IMG/VR virus record: IMGVR_UViG_3300038441_000992
Span: 1 to 46,794 of that record
Length of the DNA: 46,794 nucleotides
Source of the DNA: a virus
Reading direction: 5' to 3' (one strand)
Shown here: in pieces, positions 33,352-40,482 of the stretch
How positions within the stretch are numbered: position 1 is the stretch's first letter
Layout of the letters: every line of letters starts with the position of its first letter
Notes under the pieces: model-generated
Database searches by the model: none
Told to the model about the DNA's origin: nothing
Seen by the model: the letters and a program-made list of their open reading frames with translations, nothing else
Made by a program: the position numbers and the translations under genes

Positions 33352-33379
33352 CAAAATTTTTACACGTTCTCTCGATGAG
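33352..33379. repeat. direct repeat copy A, end of the 70-aa gene
   Basis: This copy covers the last five codons and stop of the 70-aa gene and the following AAATTTTG. Copy B lies at 33136-33163. Deleting the material between the copies would place this stop directly against the stem-loop at 33060-33137, as seen at the other long-stem elements. Confidence 0.85.
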
Positions 33380-33572
33380 CTTCGGAGTCAATTCTAGCTG
33401 CGTAGTGTGCAGTAGCTGCACCCTGGCAGTCGATAGGTTCCCATTTGGACTTCGACTTCAACCAGATCAACAGGATCTCGCCTTGTTCAGTGAAGTGTTT
33501 CTTCTTCAATGGACCAGTGCCGAGGTAGGTGAAACCTGCGGGAGGTGGAGCGATGTTGAGAGGAAGTTTCAC
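33360..33572 (-). CDS. hypothetical protein, 70 aa
   Basis: A small protein with a Pro-rich start (MKLPLNIAPPPAGFTYLG) and a basic middle (LLIWLKSKSKWEPIDC). It starts by ATGA overlap with the 112-aa gene upstream. Its 3' end is the source of the direct repeat flanking the tRNA. I recognise no definite family. Confidence 0.65.
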   Translation of the reverse strand: MKLPLNIAPPPAGFTYLGTGPLKKKHFTEQGEILLIWLKSKSKWEPIDCQGAATAHYAARIDSEAHRENV

Positions 33573-33904
33573 AGTTCGAGTGCGGTGTAGAAATGTTCAG
33601 CAAAGCGGGATTCGTCCTCCGCGGCTGCGGCTTGTCGGAGAAGTTCCATTTGGCGGACGGCTTCTGCGGTTTTGAATGAGACGACGATGATGTCTAAGTG
33701 GGGGAATTTGTAGGTATGGATGTGGGAGGAGTCCGGGCGGAGGAGGAAGGGTGAGGAGACTGGGCGAGATAGACAGACTCGAACATCTTCCCATGAGTTG
33801 ACTTCGCCGGAGTAGATGAAGTCGGTCCAGACTTCGCAAGCGAGTTTGACGTAGTAGGTGTATTCCTCAATCGTCTGACAGTGGAGACCACGTAACATCT
33901 TCAT
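33569..33904 (-). CDS. hypothetical protein, 112 aa
   Basis: ATG 33904 (MKMLRGLHCQ) is preferred to a TTG upstream; either overlaps the nuclease gene end by about 40 nt. The protein is mixed alpha/beta with an Ala/Glu-rich helix near the end (QMELLRQAAAAEDESRFAE). It lies between the nuclease and the 70-aa gene, so it may belong to the recombination module. No family is recognised. Confidence 0.6.
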   Translation of the reverse strand: MKMLRGLHCQTIEEYTYYVKLACEVWTDFIYSGEVNSWEDVRVCLSRPVSSPFLLRPDSSHIHTYKFPHLDIIVVSFKTAEAVRQMELLRQAAAAEDESRFAEHFYTALEL

Positions 33905-34913
33905 AAAGGTCGGAGGCAAGCATTACAGATTTACCGGAGCGATCCATTTGGCAGACGTTGAAGTATTGGCAGGCACCGTATTTGGACTGGCACCAGACAG
34001 GAGATTTGGGGAAGTAACCGGTGGTGAGGTAGTTCACGAAGTCCTCGATCTTGGAGGTGACGTCTTGGTGGAACTCGCGTTTGTTGTCTTCCGAGATACG
34101 GTAAGAGCGGCGGATGAATTGGTTGGAGGTGCCGGTGCGGGTGGGTTTACGTATGACGAGGGCATTGAGGAGGAACTGGGAGATCGGTTCTCCGAGGATT
34201 TGCTCGCATGCCCATGCGTAACCGTGGACGGGTTGGGAGAGGTAGAACTGGTCGTAGAAGGAAGGACCGTCGATGGAGGAGGTTTTGTGGTCGACGATTC
34301 GGGCAGCTCCGATGTGGCGATCGGCTAGGTCGATTTTGCCAGACCAGAGGACGTGGAGCTCTGAGATGTAAAGATTAGAATCGTCGTCCTGTCCAGTAAG
34401 CATTCGATTGCTGTAAGCCACGGTGCCGTTAATCGGAAATACACCCAGAGGGAGGGAGAATCCGATTTCGACGAAGGGCTTGTCGTCGTAGGTAAGTGGG
34501 GAGATGTCGGTATGGGCGTAGTTGCGATGATAGAGTGCGAGGGTGTGCGCAAGGAAATCAGTGGTTCGCCACTCGTCGGGACGTAGAACAGTAGGGGCAT
34601 AACGTTCGCAGGCGCGTGTAACGCAATGGTTAATGTCATGTCCTTTGTAGTAGAGTTCGAGACCGAGATGGAGTGCACCACCGAAAGCTAAGGCGGCACC
34701 GGAGATACCTTGGCGACGGTTGACGCAGTAGTATTCAGATGAGCGAGGGCAGGTATCGAGACGCTCGAGGGTGGAGTTGTCCATCCGGAGGATGTAAGCA
34801 TCGGCAATGTCCGGATGGGGTTCGAGGAGGGGACGACGTGCACGGGTAGTGGGGGTGATAACCTGTGCCTCTTGGAGATTGATGGAACTGAGTAGTCCGA
34901 GTGGATCGTTCAT
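33867..34913 (-). CDS. PD-(D/E)XK nuclease, Cas4/RecB-like
   Basis: The 348-residue protein shows the RecB/Cas4-type nuclease layout: an N-terminal Cys (LDTCPRSSEYYC), GGALHLGLELYY with the motif I His, SGKIDLAD supplying the catalytic Asp, and IVDHKTSS supplying Asp-x-Lys. A C-terminal CQSKYGACQYFNVCQ cluster could bind an iron-sulphur cluster with the first Cys. Such nucleases resect DNA ends for recombination. With the Sak4-like annealing ATPase and SSB-like proteins it forms a recombination system. The start context is CTAACCTACCATG. Confidence 0.85.
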   Translation of the reverse strand: MNDPLGLLSSINLQEAQVITPTTRARRPLLEPHPDIADAYILRMDNSTLERLDTCPRSSEYYCVNRRQGISGAALAFGGALHLGLELYYKGHDINHCVTRACERYAPTVLRPDEWRTTDFLAHTLALYHRNYAHTDISPLTYDDKPFVEIGFSLPLGVFPINGTVAYSNRMLTGQDDDSNLYISELHVLWSGKIDLADRHIGAARIVDHKTSSIDGPSFYDQFYLSQPVHGYAWACEQILGEPISQFLLNALVIRKPTRTGTSNQFIRRSYRISEDNKREFHQDVTSKIEDFVNYLTTGYFPKSPVWCQSKYGACQYFNVCQMDRSGKSVMLASDLYEDVTWSPLSDD

Positions 34914-34919
34914 GGTAGG

Positions 34920-35138
34920 TTAGAGTAGAGCTGACATGTCGATACCTGCGGCCTTGTCTTTGACCACGCGAGCTGTTTTCTTGACGGCAGCTTCACGTTG
35001 TGCAGGAACGGAACGGAGTTCGCGGAGCTTGGAGACGTGGGCACGGACTTCCTCAACGGACATCTTGGAGTAGTCGACGTTGAGGAGGTTCACGATGGGA
35101 GCTTCGGATTGGGTGGGGTTGTCGAAGGAGTTGGACAT
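34920..35138 (-). CDS. hypothetical helical protein, 72 aa
   Basis: A short helical, charged protein (SVEEVRAHVSKLRELRSVP then AAVKKTARVVKDKAAG). It starts 1 nt after the preceding stop, with context CTAACATG, and is followed after 6 nt by the nuclease gene, suggesting a nuclease partner or regulator. No family is recognised. Confidence 0.65.
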   Translation of the reverse strand: MSNSFDNPTQSEAPIVNLLNVDYSKMSVEEVRAHVSKLRELRSVPAQREAAVKKTARVVKDKAAGIDMSALL

Positions 35139-35139
35139 G

Positions 35140-35370
35140 TTAGTAAGGTTTGACGTTCAGCTTTGAGGATGCGGCACGTGCTACGCGGGCAGTTTGTCCG
35201 GTGAGAGTGTTTTTACCTTTCCATTGCATTACGCGTGCAGCTTTGGCGAAATGACCAGTGACACAGCGTGCGTAGTTGGAGGCGAGCGTTTTACCATCGC
35301 GTGCTCCTTGACGTGCACCAGTGCGACGGTTTTCAATTCGTTTAGTTTTACGTGGGCGTGGAGTTGACAT
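35140..35370 (-). CDS. small highly basic protein, 76 aa
   Basis: Very rich in Arg, Lys and Ala (PRPRKTKRIENRRTGARQGA), suggesting nucleic-acid binding. It overlaps the upstream 115-aa gene by 23 nt in another frame and is followed after 1 nt by the 72-aa gene. It may be a DNA-binding or architectural protein; function not identified. Confidence 0.65.
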   Translation of the reverse strand: MSTPRPRKTKRIENRRTGARQGARDGKTLASNYARCVTGHFAKAARVMQWKGKNTLTGQTARVARAASSKLNVKPY

Positions 35371-35695
35371 TGAATTGTGCGTTGTTGATTAGTTTGACAA
35401 GAAGTTCGTAAGGGTCTTGTGTTGGGTCGCGGAGTAGTTCACGATCGAATGCGGTTACGAAAGCGAACATGAGACCCGCAATGACCTTGCCCTGCATGCC
35501 GTGGACGCGAAGGTGCTCACCGAAGATACGATTGTAGTGATCTTTCGAGATGAACCCAGTGACGCGTCGACGGTCGGAGGTAGAGATGCCGTCGTAGGCG
35601 GAGGTCAAGTGAGTGGTGCGGATGATGGATTGACTCAACGGCGATGCGGAGTCGACGATATCCACATCGGTAGTAGGTATTTTGGTTTGGCTCAT
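35348..35695 (-). CDS. hypothetical protein, 115 aa
   Basis: An alpha-rich protein with segments SISTSDRRRV-like and GKVIAGLMFAFVTAFDREL; the latter is hydrophobic but contains charged ends, so it is probably a buried helix rather than a TM. It overlaps the genes on both sides. No family is recognised. Confidence 0.65.
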   Translation of the reverse strand: MSQTKIPTTDVDIVDSASPLSQSIIRTTHLTSAYDGISTSDRRRVTGFISKDHYNRIFGEHLRVHGMQGKVIAGLMFAFVTAFDRELLRDPTQDPYELLVKLINNAQFNVNSTPT

Positions 35696-36210
35696 GCGAT
35701 GAGGATATGGTTTGGATGTTGGAAGTAAGCGCAGTTGGGAAAGGATGGAGCGTGCTTGTTGAGGATGTCCATGGTGAAAGGAATGTTGGTGTTGATCTTG
35801 ACCGGAGTTCCGATTAGTTGGGCATCTGCACAGACCATGAGTGCGTAGATTTGTCGTTCGGTTAGGTCGAAGTCAACTTCCTTTGTGCGTGTGCCAGTGG
35901 CATCGACAGCGATGAAGTCGTCAGCGTATTTAGGAATGGAGAGGGCTGCACGAGGACCGAGAAGGATGTGAGTGTCGTTGTGCGAGACTGAGAAGTTGAG
36001 TAGGAAGTCAAGCATCTTGGGATTGCTTGCCCAGTCAGCAGGAATGTCTGCGGGTTTGGAAGCGAAGTGGGACTTGAGGGAGCGCAGACGGGTGAGGTGG
36101 GAACTGCCAGCGTATTTGCCGAAGGGGAAGGTGTAAATTCCGGGATAGACTTTACTCGCTTCTTGGAGAACGTGGCGGTAAAGCATTACATATTTACTGA
36201 AGTTAAACAT
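35692..36210 (-). CDS. hypothetical protein, 172 aa
   Basis: The ATG at 36210 is 17 nt downstream of the structured element 36228-36296. The protein is mixed alpha/beta (FNFSKYVMLYRHVLQEASK, DFDLTERQIYALMVCADAQ) with no signal or TM segment. It follows a terminator plus long-stem element, so its expression probably depends on read-through and RNA processing. No family is recognised. Confidence 0.7.
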   Translation of the reverse strand: MFNFSKYVMLYRHVLQEASKVYPGIYTFPFGKYAGSSHLTRLRSLKSHFASKPADIPADWASNPKMLDFLLNFSVSHNDTHILLGPRAALSIPKYADDFIAVDATGTRTKEVDFDLTERQIYALMVCADAQLIGTPVKINTNIPFTMDILNKHAPSFPNCAYFQHPNHILIA

Positions 36211-36227
36211 GACTTAGTGTTGGTTTG

Positions 36228-36296
36228 TGTCAGGACTGGAGAGCGATACGTGGTTAATTTCCCAAGACTAACTACCCAAGCTTTCCAGTCCTGACA
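36228..36296 (-). promoter_or_regulatory. long-stem intergenic RNA element before the 172-aa gene
   Basis: A 17-bp stem (one mismatch in minus-strand RNA) with GTCAGGACTGG in its 5' arm closes a 35-nt loop, 17 nt before the ATG at 36210. It starts 6 nt beyond the terminator stem at 36303-36336, leaving no room for a promoter between them. Same architecture as the elements at 4062, 33060 and 43058. Confidence 0.75.
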
Positions 36297-36302
36297 GAAA
36301 CC

Positions 36303-36336
36303 CACGGGAGTGGGAAATGAAGGAACCACTCCCGTG
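36303..36336 (-). terminator. intrinsic terminator after the 205-aa gene
   Basis: CACGGGAGTGG (36303-36313) pairs perfectly with CCACTCCCGTG (36326-36336), an 11-bp GC-rich stem with a 12-nt loop, 12 nt beyond the stop at 36349. On the minus strand it is followed by GGTTTCTG, a weak T-tract, so termination may be partial, allowing read-through into the next element. Confidence 0.7.
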
Positions 36337-36348
36337 AGTCAATGAGGA

Positions 36349-36966
36349 TTACAGGAGATCTTCCTGTGCCAAGAAGAATTCCTTCACCTTCGTGGCGAGG
36401 ATCTCCAGATCGTAGGTGCCGTCCTCCTTCGTGACGTAAGCACCGGTGATACCCTTCTCGGCAAACTTCGCAGCGGAAGCTTCGATCGTGGAATCACCGC
36501 GAGCGATCTTGTCGAGGAGTGCCTGTGCACGATCAAGCCATTCCTTCTGGGGTTTGGCTTTGCGTGGGGTCGAAGACAGATCGTAGCCGACGAGATCGAA
36601 GCAGGACTGGACGAATGGTCCGAGTTCTGACGAGCGCTCGGTGGCTGCGAGGTGGGCCTTCAGTGCCGGCAGGTAGTCCTTGATGTCCTGAAGAACTTCG
36701 ACCGGAGCGGCTTCCGGGTTGCGCTTCGATTGCTTCGTGCCGATGACGGGACGAGTGAAACCGAAGTGAGCCGGAGCAAGTTCCATGAACTTCGCCCATG
36801 CCTTTGGCATGACGGAACGGTAAAGGGACTCGTCGATAGCGTGGACGTAGGCTTGGCCTGCACCTGCCGCCTTGTCGAAATCTTCAAGGGTGGCGGGGAC
36901 AGTGATACGGACCTTGAAGCCACGGGTATCTTGAGTGCGAACGGCGGTATTGTAGTCGTTAGACAT
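36349..36966 (-). CDS. hypothetical protein, 205 aa, strongly promoted unit
   Basis: A soluble helical protein with blocks FKVRITVPATLEDFDKA, DRAQALLDKIARGD and an acidic end (AQEDLL). It has its own promoter (37049-37086), an A/C-rich unstructured leader (CAAAACAAGACAATG) and a terminator directly after, so it is probably abundant, single-gene and early. It faintly resembles the 175-aa protein at 139-666, which has a similar stand-alone arrangement. No known family. Confidence 0.75.
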   Translation of the reverse strand: MSNDYNTAVRTQDTRGFKVRITVPATLEDFDKAAGAGQAYVHAIDESLYRSVMPKAWAKFMELAPAHFGFTRPVIGTKQSKRNPEAAPVEVLQDIKDYLPALKAHLAATERSSELGPFVQSCFDLVGYDLSSTPRKAKPQKEWLDRAQALLDKIARGDSTIEASAAKFAEKGITGAYVTKEDGTYDLEILATKVKEFFLAQEDLL

Positions 36967-37048
36967 TGTCTTGTTTTGCTTTGTGTTTTGGTTTAGTAAG
37001 CTAGACTGTCGCGCTGGGTATCAGCCTCAGTGGTCGCTTGCGAGGGAG

Positions 37049-37086
37049 ATAATAAGCGATACTCTTTAATTGGCAAGAAGGTATTT
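37049..37086 (-). promoter_or_regulatory. phage promoter P2 with upstream AAATACCTT box
   Basis: On the minus strand: AAATACCTT, C, TTGCCA (-35), exactly 16 nt, TATTAT (-10). The same order and spacing occur at 46563-46600, including AAG-GTAT matches inside the spacer. It lies 83 nt upstream of the 205-aa start. Both hexamers are five-sixths matches to the bacterial housekeeping sigma consensus, so host RNA polymerase probably uses it. Confidence 0.7.
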
Positions 37087-37106
37087 GATTTATTTTGAAA
37101 TACCTT
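37078..37106. repeat. inverted repeat at promoter P2 upstream box
   Basis: AAGGTATTT (37078-37086) and AAATACCTT (37098-37106) form a perfect 9-bp inverted repeat with an 11-nt gap, located between the RecD-like stop and the -35 of P2. It may be an operator, an activator site, or a weak terminator for the helicase gene; no T-tract follows. Confidence 0.6.
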
Positions 37107-37121
37107 TGTGCGAATTATCTA

Positions 37122-38207
37122 TTACAGAAAGTAGTGGATAGTGTCAGAGGCGCGAGTGATTGCGGTGTAACGCCAGCGATTTGAAGGCTGGCCGATGGGC
37201 TCGTCAATGACGGCGATGGTAGGGAACTCAGAGCCCTGGGATTTGTGGCAGGTGATCGCGTAAGCGTAGTCGAGCGGGGTCATGGTGCGTGGGCATTGCT
37301 TTGGATTGGCCGAAGGGTTTGTGAAGACCTCGGGATTTAGATCGAGGATGTATTGTTGTTCTGTTGTTGGGTCGATTACGGATATTGAACCGTTACATTC
37401 GTCATCGAGTGCAATGAACTGTTGGCCGTTGCAGACACCATTTTCGTAGTCGTTGCGCAGGCAGATTAGACGATCGCCTTCTTGTGGGTATTGGTTGGTG
37501 AAGCCGAGACGTTTGCGGATGACTCGGTTGACGTTTTGGCGAGTGTTGTTGTAGCCGACGATGGCTTGGTCGATGATGGTTGGGTCGAGCTTGACTCCTA
37601 TCTTTTTGTAGTGGATTTTGACTTTGGTTTGGTCACGGTTTGAAGAATACCAGTTGGCGATTGATCCGTATGGGTCAGAGCGTAGGTAGGTGGCGAGGGA
37701 AATGATTGGGTTGTCGAGTGCTTGGCGATGGACTTCGGTGAGGGTGAAGTCACAGGAGACGAGGAGTTCGGGGTCGTCGCCGACGGGAGGGAGTTGGTAG
37801 GGATCTCCGACGAATAGGATGGGGATGCCGAGTGAGTAGAGATCTCGGAGGATCTCCTTGGAGATCATGGATGATTCATCGCAGATGATAACGTCGGCTT
37901 CGATCTCGTGCTTGCGGCGGCGTTCGAAGGTGAGAGGTGAGTCGGATATCTTTTTGTAGATTGTTTGGTGGATGGTAGAGGCAGAGGTGAGGCCTTTGTT
38001 GCGAAGGACCTCGGCGGCTTTGCCGGTGGGTGCCATGACTGCGACGCGTTTGCGTTCGGAGCGTAGGATTTCACGGATGTAGTAGAGGATGGTTGTTTTG
38101 CCGGTGCCTGCGTAGCCTCCGAGGGTGAAGTGTTTGCGGTGTTTGAGTGAGGCGATGGCTTTCGCGCACGCGGTTTCCTGCATTGGGGTTAGGGTAATGG
38201 ATTTCAT
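37122..38207 (-). CDS. RecD/Dda-like superfamily 1 DNA helicase
   Basis: The frame is open far upstream, but the first 153 residues are low-complexity, so the start is ATG 38207 (361 aa), overlapping the upstream stop as ATGA. Walker A is GYAGTGKT (31-38). Further motifs are VIICDESSM (motif II), VGDPYQLPPVG (motif III), YAITCHKSQGSEF (motif V) and RWRYTAITRASD (motif VI). RecD2/Dda helicases unwind DNA 5' to 3' in replication start or recombination. It is the only clear processive helicase in the window besides the DUF3987-like protein. Confidence 0.9.
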   Translation of the reverse strand: MKSITLTPMQETACAKAIASLKHRKHFTLGGYAGTGKTTILYYIREILRSERKRVAVMAPTGKAAEVLRNKGLTSASTIHQTIYKKISDSPLTFERRRKHEIEADVIICDESSMISKEILRDLYSLGIPILFVGDPYQLPPVGDDPELLVSCDFTLTEVHRQALDNPIISLATYLRSDPYGSIANWYSSNRDQTKVKIHYKKIGVKLDPTIIDQAIVGYNNTRQNVNRVIRKRLGFTNQYPQEGDRLICLRNDYENGVCNGQQFIALDDECNGSISVIDPTTEQQYILDLNPEVFTNPSANPKQCPRTMTPLDYAYAITCHKSQGSEFPTIAVIDEPIGQPSNRWRYTAITRASDTIHYFL

Positions 38208-38434
38208 AGTAGGTTGCGGAGTTTGTGGAGTTCGAGGGTGGAGTGGATGACAGAGGCGATGACTTGGCGTGAGCGTAATACGCCGTCTTGACGTTCGACC
38301 ATGGCAGCGACGGATTGTAAGGCGTTGACTGCGTGACAGCAGTCTTCGTGGTAGGGGAGATTGGATTCGTTGATGGTGCCTTCGGTGAGACCAATGCAAC
38401 GTTCGTAGTGAGTGATGGCTTCTTGTAGTGTCAT
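38204..38434 (-). CDS. hypothetical helical protein, 76 aa
   Basis: ATG 38434 overlaps the stop of the upstream gene (TAATG), giving a helical protein starting MTLQEAITHYERCIGL, with Cys and His residues mid-chain (PYHEDCCHAVNA). It ends overlapping the helicase start. No family is recognised; coupling suggests a helicase accessory protein. Confidence 0.65.
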   Translation of the reverse strand: MTLQEAITHYERCIGLTEGTINESNLPYHEDCCHAVNALQSVAAMVERQDGVLRSRQVIASVIHSTLELHKLRNLL

Positions 38435-38757
38435 TAGGTAAGGTCGGATGGAGATTTGAGTTGCCACTTAGCGCCGCAGCATTTGCACCAGCCCCACCAT
38501 GGGTGTTCTCGTTCGGGGAAGCGAGTGAAGAAACGGGGTTGATTGACGGAATTATGGATGCCTTGACATTTGTCAGCGCCTGGGAGTTGTTGGAGTTCGA
38601 GTGTAGTGCCGACAGGCCCGTCGACGATGACGGCGAAGATTTGGGTAGGAACGAAGTGATCGGCAATGAAGACGTGCTTCGTTTCGATCATGCGGTTGAT
38701 GAGTTTGATCAGGCTGACACGTGCTAATGGTGTGCCGCCGGTAAGTTGAATGTTCAT
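38434..38757 (-). CDS. hypothetical protein with C-terminal CxxC motif, 107 aa
   Basis: The N-terminal two thirds are alpha/beta (VSLIKLINRMIETKHVFIA). The end contains WWGWCKCCGAKWQL, a possible zinc-binding knuckle, although only one Cys pair is visible there, so it would need extra ligands (for example Cys and His near KCQGIH). It overlaps genes on both sides. One of several Cys-rich small proteins in this early region. Confidence 0.6.
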   Translation of the reverse strand: MNIQLTGGTPLARVSLIKLINRMIETKHVFIADHFVPTQIFAVIVDGPVGTTLELQQLPGADKCQGIHNSVNQPRFFTRFPEREHPWWGWCKCCGAKWQLKSPSDLT

Positions 38758-38969
38758 TTAGAGCGAGGAGTGTAGATGAAGAGTCCGTTGATGATTAGAT
38801 TGTGAACAACGGATGCGTTCATGTTGTAGATCCATGAGGCAGGGACTGGACGGAAGTTCTGTCCTTGCCATGGGAAGGGACGGTAGTTTGCACAGCGGAG
38901 GGACTTGCGTAAGTCCACAGCATTCTTCAATGCGTGGAGGTCTTTGATTTTAGTTGGTTGAGTTGGCAT
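38754..38969 (-). CDS. hypothetical protein, 71 aa
   Basis: ATG 38969 (MPTQPTKIKDLHALKNAV) is preferred to one 48 nt upstream because it shortens the overlap with the 252-aa gene to 43 nt and gives a clean helical start. The protein contains NYRPFPWQGQNFRPVP and a basic end. No family is recognised. Confidence 0.55.
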   Translation of the reverse strand: MPTQPTKIKDLHALKNAVDLRKSLRCANYRPFPWQGQNFRPVPASWIYNMNASVVHNLIINGLFIYTPRSK

Positions 38970-39685
38970 CGGACTAGTTCGGTTGCGAGGGTAAGGGAAC
39001 CACCGTTGGTCCAACAATCCCAGACGGCAGCGAGTGCGCGGTGTTGGTCAGCAATCAATTGCTTTTGGGAGATGATGTTGGGTAGGATAGAGGATGGAAT
39101 GTTGGAACCGAGGGTGAGGTTGAGTTCTTTGCCAATGGCTTGGAGGTTGAGGGAGTTGAGGACTTGGAGCATTTCGGATTTCCATTGGCGGAGGGAGTCG
39201 AGTTCGGATTGAAGTGACTCGACTTCGGCGGGTGGAGTGGCGACAAGCTCTGCCGCTTCATGGCGGTCCACAACATCGCACTCACAGGGCTTGTTACCAT
39301 GGGTCATGCACCCTTCGCCTGAGCAATAGGGACACTCCTCGCCTTGGCAGTTCTTCGGTAGGACAGCGTCGGGCGCGGGGAGGAGACCGGCCAAGCGTAG
39401 GGCTGTGGTGTGGTATTCAGATCCGACATCGGACTTCGCTCGGACCCACGCAACGGCGTGACTGTTGGAGGCGAAAGGCCCTCCCCGGAGCGCTTCAACT
39501 TCCACGCTGACGTCGTCGTCCAGACACCAGAGGCGCCAGCCTTCAACTTCAGCCAGAGCATTGTCCCAAGCATCATAGATGTCGGGGTCGGCAGGGCATG
39601 TGCAATGATGCTTACCCATGTCACTACGCCAGATGCCTTTGATACCGAAGCAAGTTGGACAGAGAGTAGGTTTGTTAGGAGTCAT
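38927..39685 (-). CDS. Cys-rich zinc-finger protein with coiled coil, 252 aa
   Basis: Two Cys clusters are visible: near the N-terminus LCPTCFGIKG with HHCTCP, and near residues 113-136 CQGEECPYCSGEGCMTHG then CEC, the latter resembling DnaJ-type zinc knuckles. A helical segment follows (ESLQSELDSLRQWKSEMLQ) with coiled-coil character. It may bind nucleic acid or act as a protein adaptor. Located in the early block between other Cys-rich genes; overlaps its neighbours by ATGA and 43 nt. Confidence 0.65.
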   Translation of the reverse strand: MTPNKPTLCPTCFGIKGIWRSDMGKHHCTCPADPDIYDAWDNALAEVEGWRLWCLDDDVSVEVEALRGGPFASNSHAVAWVRAKSDVGSEYHTTALRLAGLLPAPDAVLPKNCQGEECPYCSGEGCMTHGNKPCECDVVDRHEAAELVATPPAEVESLQSELDSLRQWKSEMLQVLNSLNLQAIGKELNLTLGSNIPSSILPNIISQKQLIADQHRALAAVWDCWTNGGSLTLATELVRCQLNQLKSKTSTH

Positions 39686-40143
39686 GATGGTATTGGAGTT
39701 GGATGAAGTAGTTCATGGCGACGACCAGCGATCTCTCGTGGTGGCCCTTGCGGAGAGCGGGACCATGCACAGCAACGGAGAGACCAACGAACGGAGGAGA
39801 ATGGTGCGGCGAGGATGTAGTCGGAATAGAAATCCCAGGTGGGGATTTGCTGGCAGAATGGGCAGGGATCAAGGGTAATACCTTCGATTTGGATGTCGGT
39901 GTATTCATATGTTTTGAGGTTGGGGATTTGATCGCATGGTTGCCATTCGCAGGTGGGAACGAGGACTCGATAGCCGTCCCAGTGATCGAAGGTGGGTGAG
40001 ATTACGTCGGAGTATCCAGCGCCGCGCTTACGCATCCATGCGATGAAGGTGGTGAAGGTTTTGGGGTCGGAGGATAGAGGGATACGCCAGCGAACTTGTT
40101 GTTCGACGAGTGGGATATCGGTTGGGAATGTTTTCCAGGACAT
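39682..40143 (-). CDS. zinc-ribbon protein, Lar-like, 153 aa
   Basis: The middle contains LDPCPFCQQIPTW, and about 25 residues later RWSLRCCAW, a CPxC...CC arrangement like Lar-type restriction-alleviation and related phage zinc-ribbon proteins. The N-terminal part (VRWRIPLSSDPKTFTTFIA) is unassigned. The start context is CCCACCATG. Anti-restriction activity is only a suggestion from motif resemblance. Confidence 0.55.
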   Translation of the reverse strand: MSWKTFPTDIPLVEQQVRWRIPLSSDPKTFTTFIAWMRKRGAGYSDVISPTFDHWDGYRVLVPTCEWQPCDQIPNLKTYEYTDIQIEGITLDPCPFCQQIPTWDFYSDYILAAPFSSVRWSLRCCAWSRSPQGPPREIAGRRHELLHPTPIPS

Positions 40144-40149
40144 GGTGGG

Positions 40150-40476
40150 TTAGGGTTTGAAGGTTTCTCCACAGCAAATGCACTTGCCGTTGTAGTTGTA
40201 GATGGTGTCGCCTCTGTGGAGGATACGACAGACTCCATCGGGTGCAGTGTTGCGACGTTTGAGTTCGTCAAGGACGGATCGGCAGTGGTCAAGCATGCGT
40301 GCTGTTGAACGGATGGAGCCAATGGTGACAGAGCTGGCAGGTGAGTGCACGCCGTCGTTGTCAACTGCCGGTGAGAGGACGGTTAGGGTGGTAGTGTTGT
40401 CGGCTACGGTGGAGCGGACAACTTCGAAACCAAGGTCGGTGACGATGGAGGTGTGGTAGCGTTCGATGGTGATCAT
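40150..40476 (-). CDS. hypothetical protein with terminal zinc-like motif, 108 aa
   Basis: The N-terminus is beta-rich (TTTLTVLSPAVDNDG) and a helix follows (ARMLDHCRSVLDELKRRN). The C-terminus is KCICCGETFKP, a knuckle-like Cys pair with another Cys in GVCRIL. The start context is CTACCATG. It lies 6 nt after the GHKL gene in the reading direction. No family is recognised. Confidence 0.6.
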   Translation of the reverse strand: MITIERYHTSIVTDLGFEVVRSTVADNTTTLTVLSPAVDNDGVHSPASSVTIGSIRSTARMLDHCRSVLDELKRRNTAPDGVCRILHRGDTIYNYNGKCICCGETFKP

Positions 40477-40482
40477 GGTAGT

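Noticed and set aside
36228-36296. Second tRNA at this stem-loop
   Set aside because: The closing stem is 17 bp and no T-loop (TTCGAAT-type) or D-loop consensus is present.
38208-38666. N-terminal extension of the RecD-like helicase (153 residues)
   Set aside because: Ser/Pro/His/Arg-rich sequence with no helicase motif overlapping other genes; the ATGA-coupled start at 38207 is far better.
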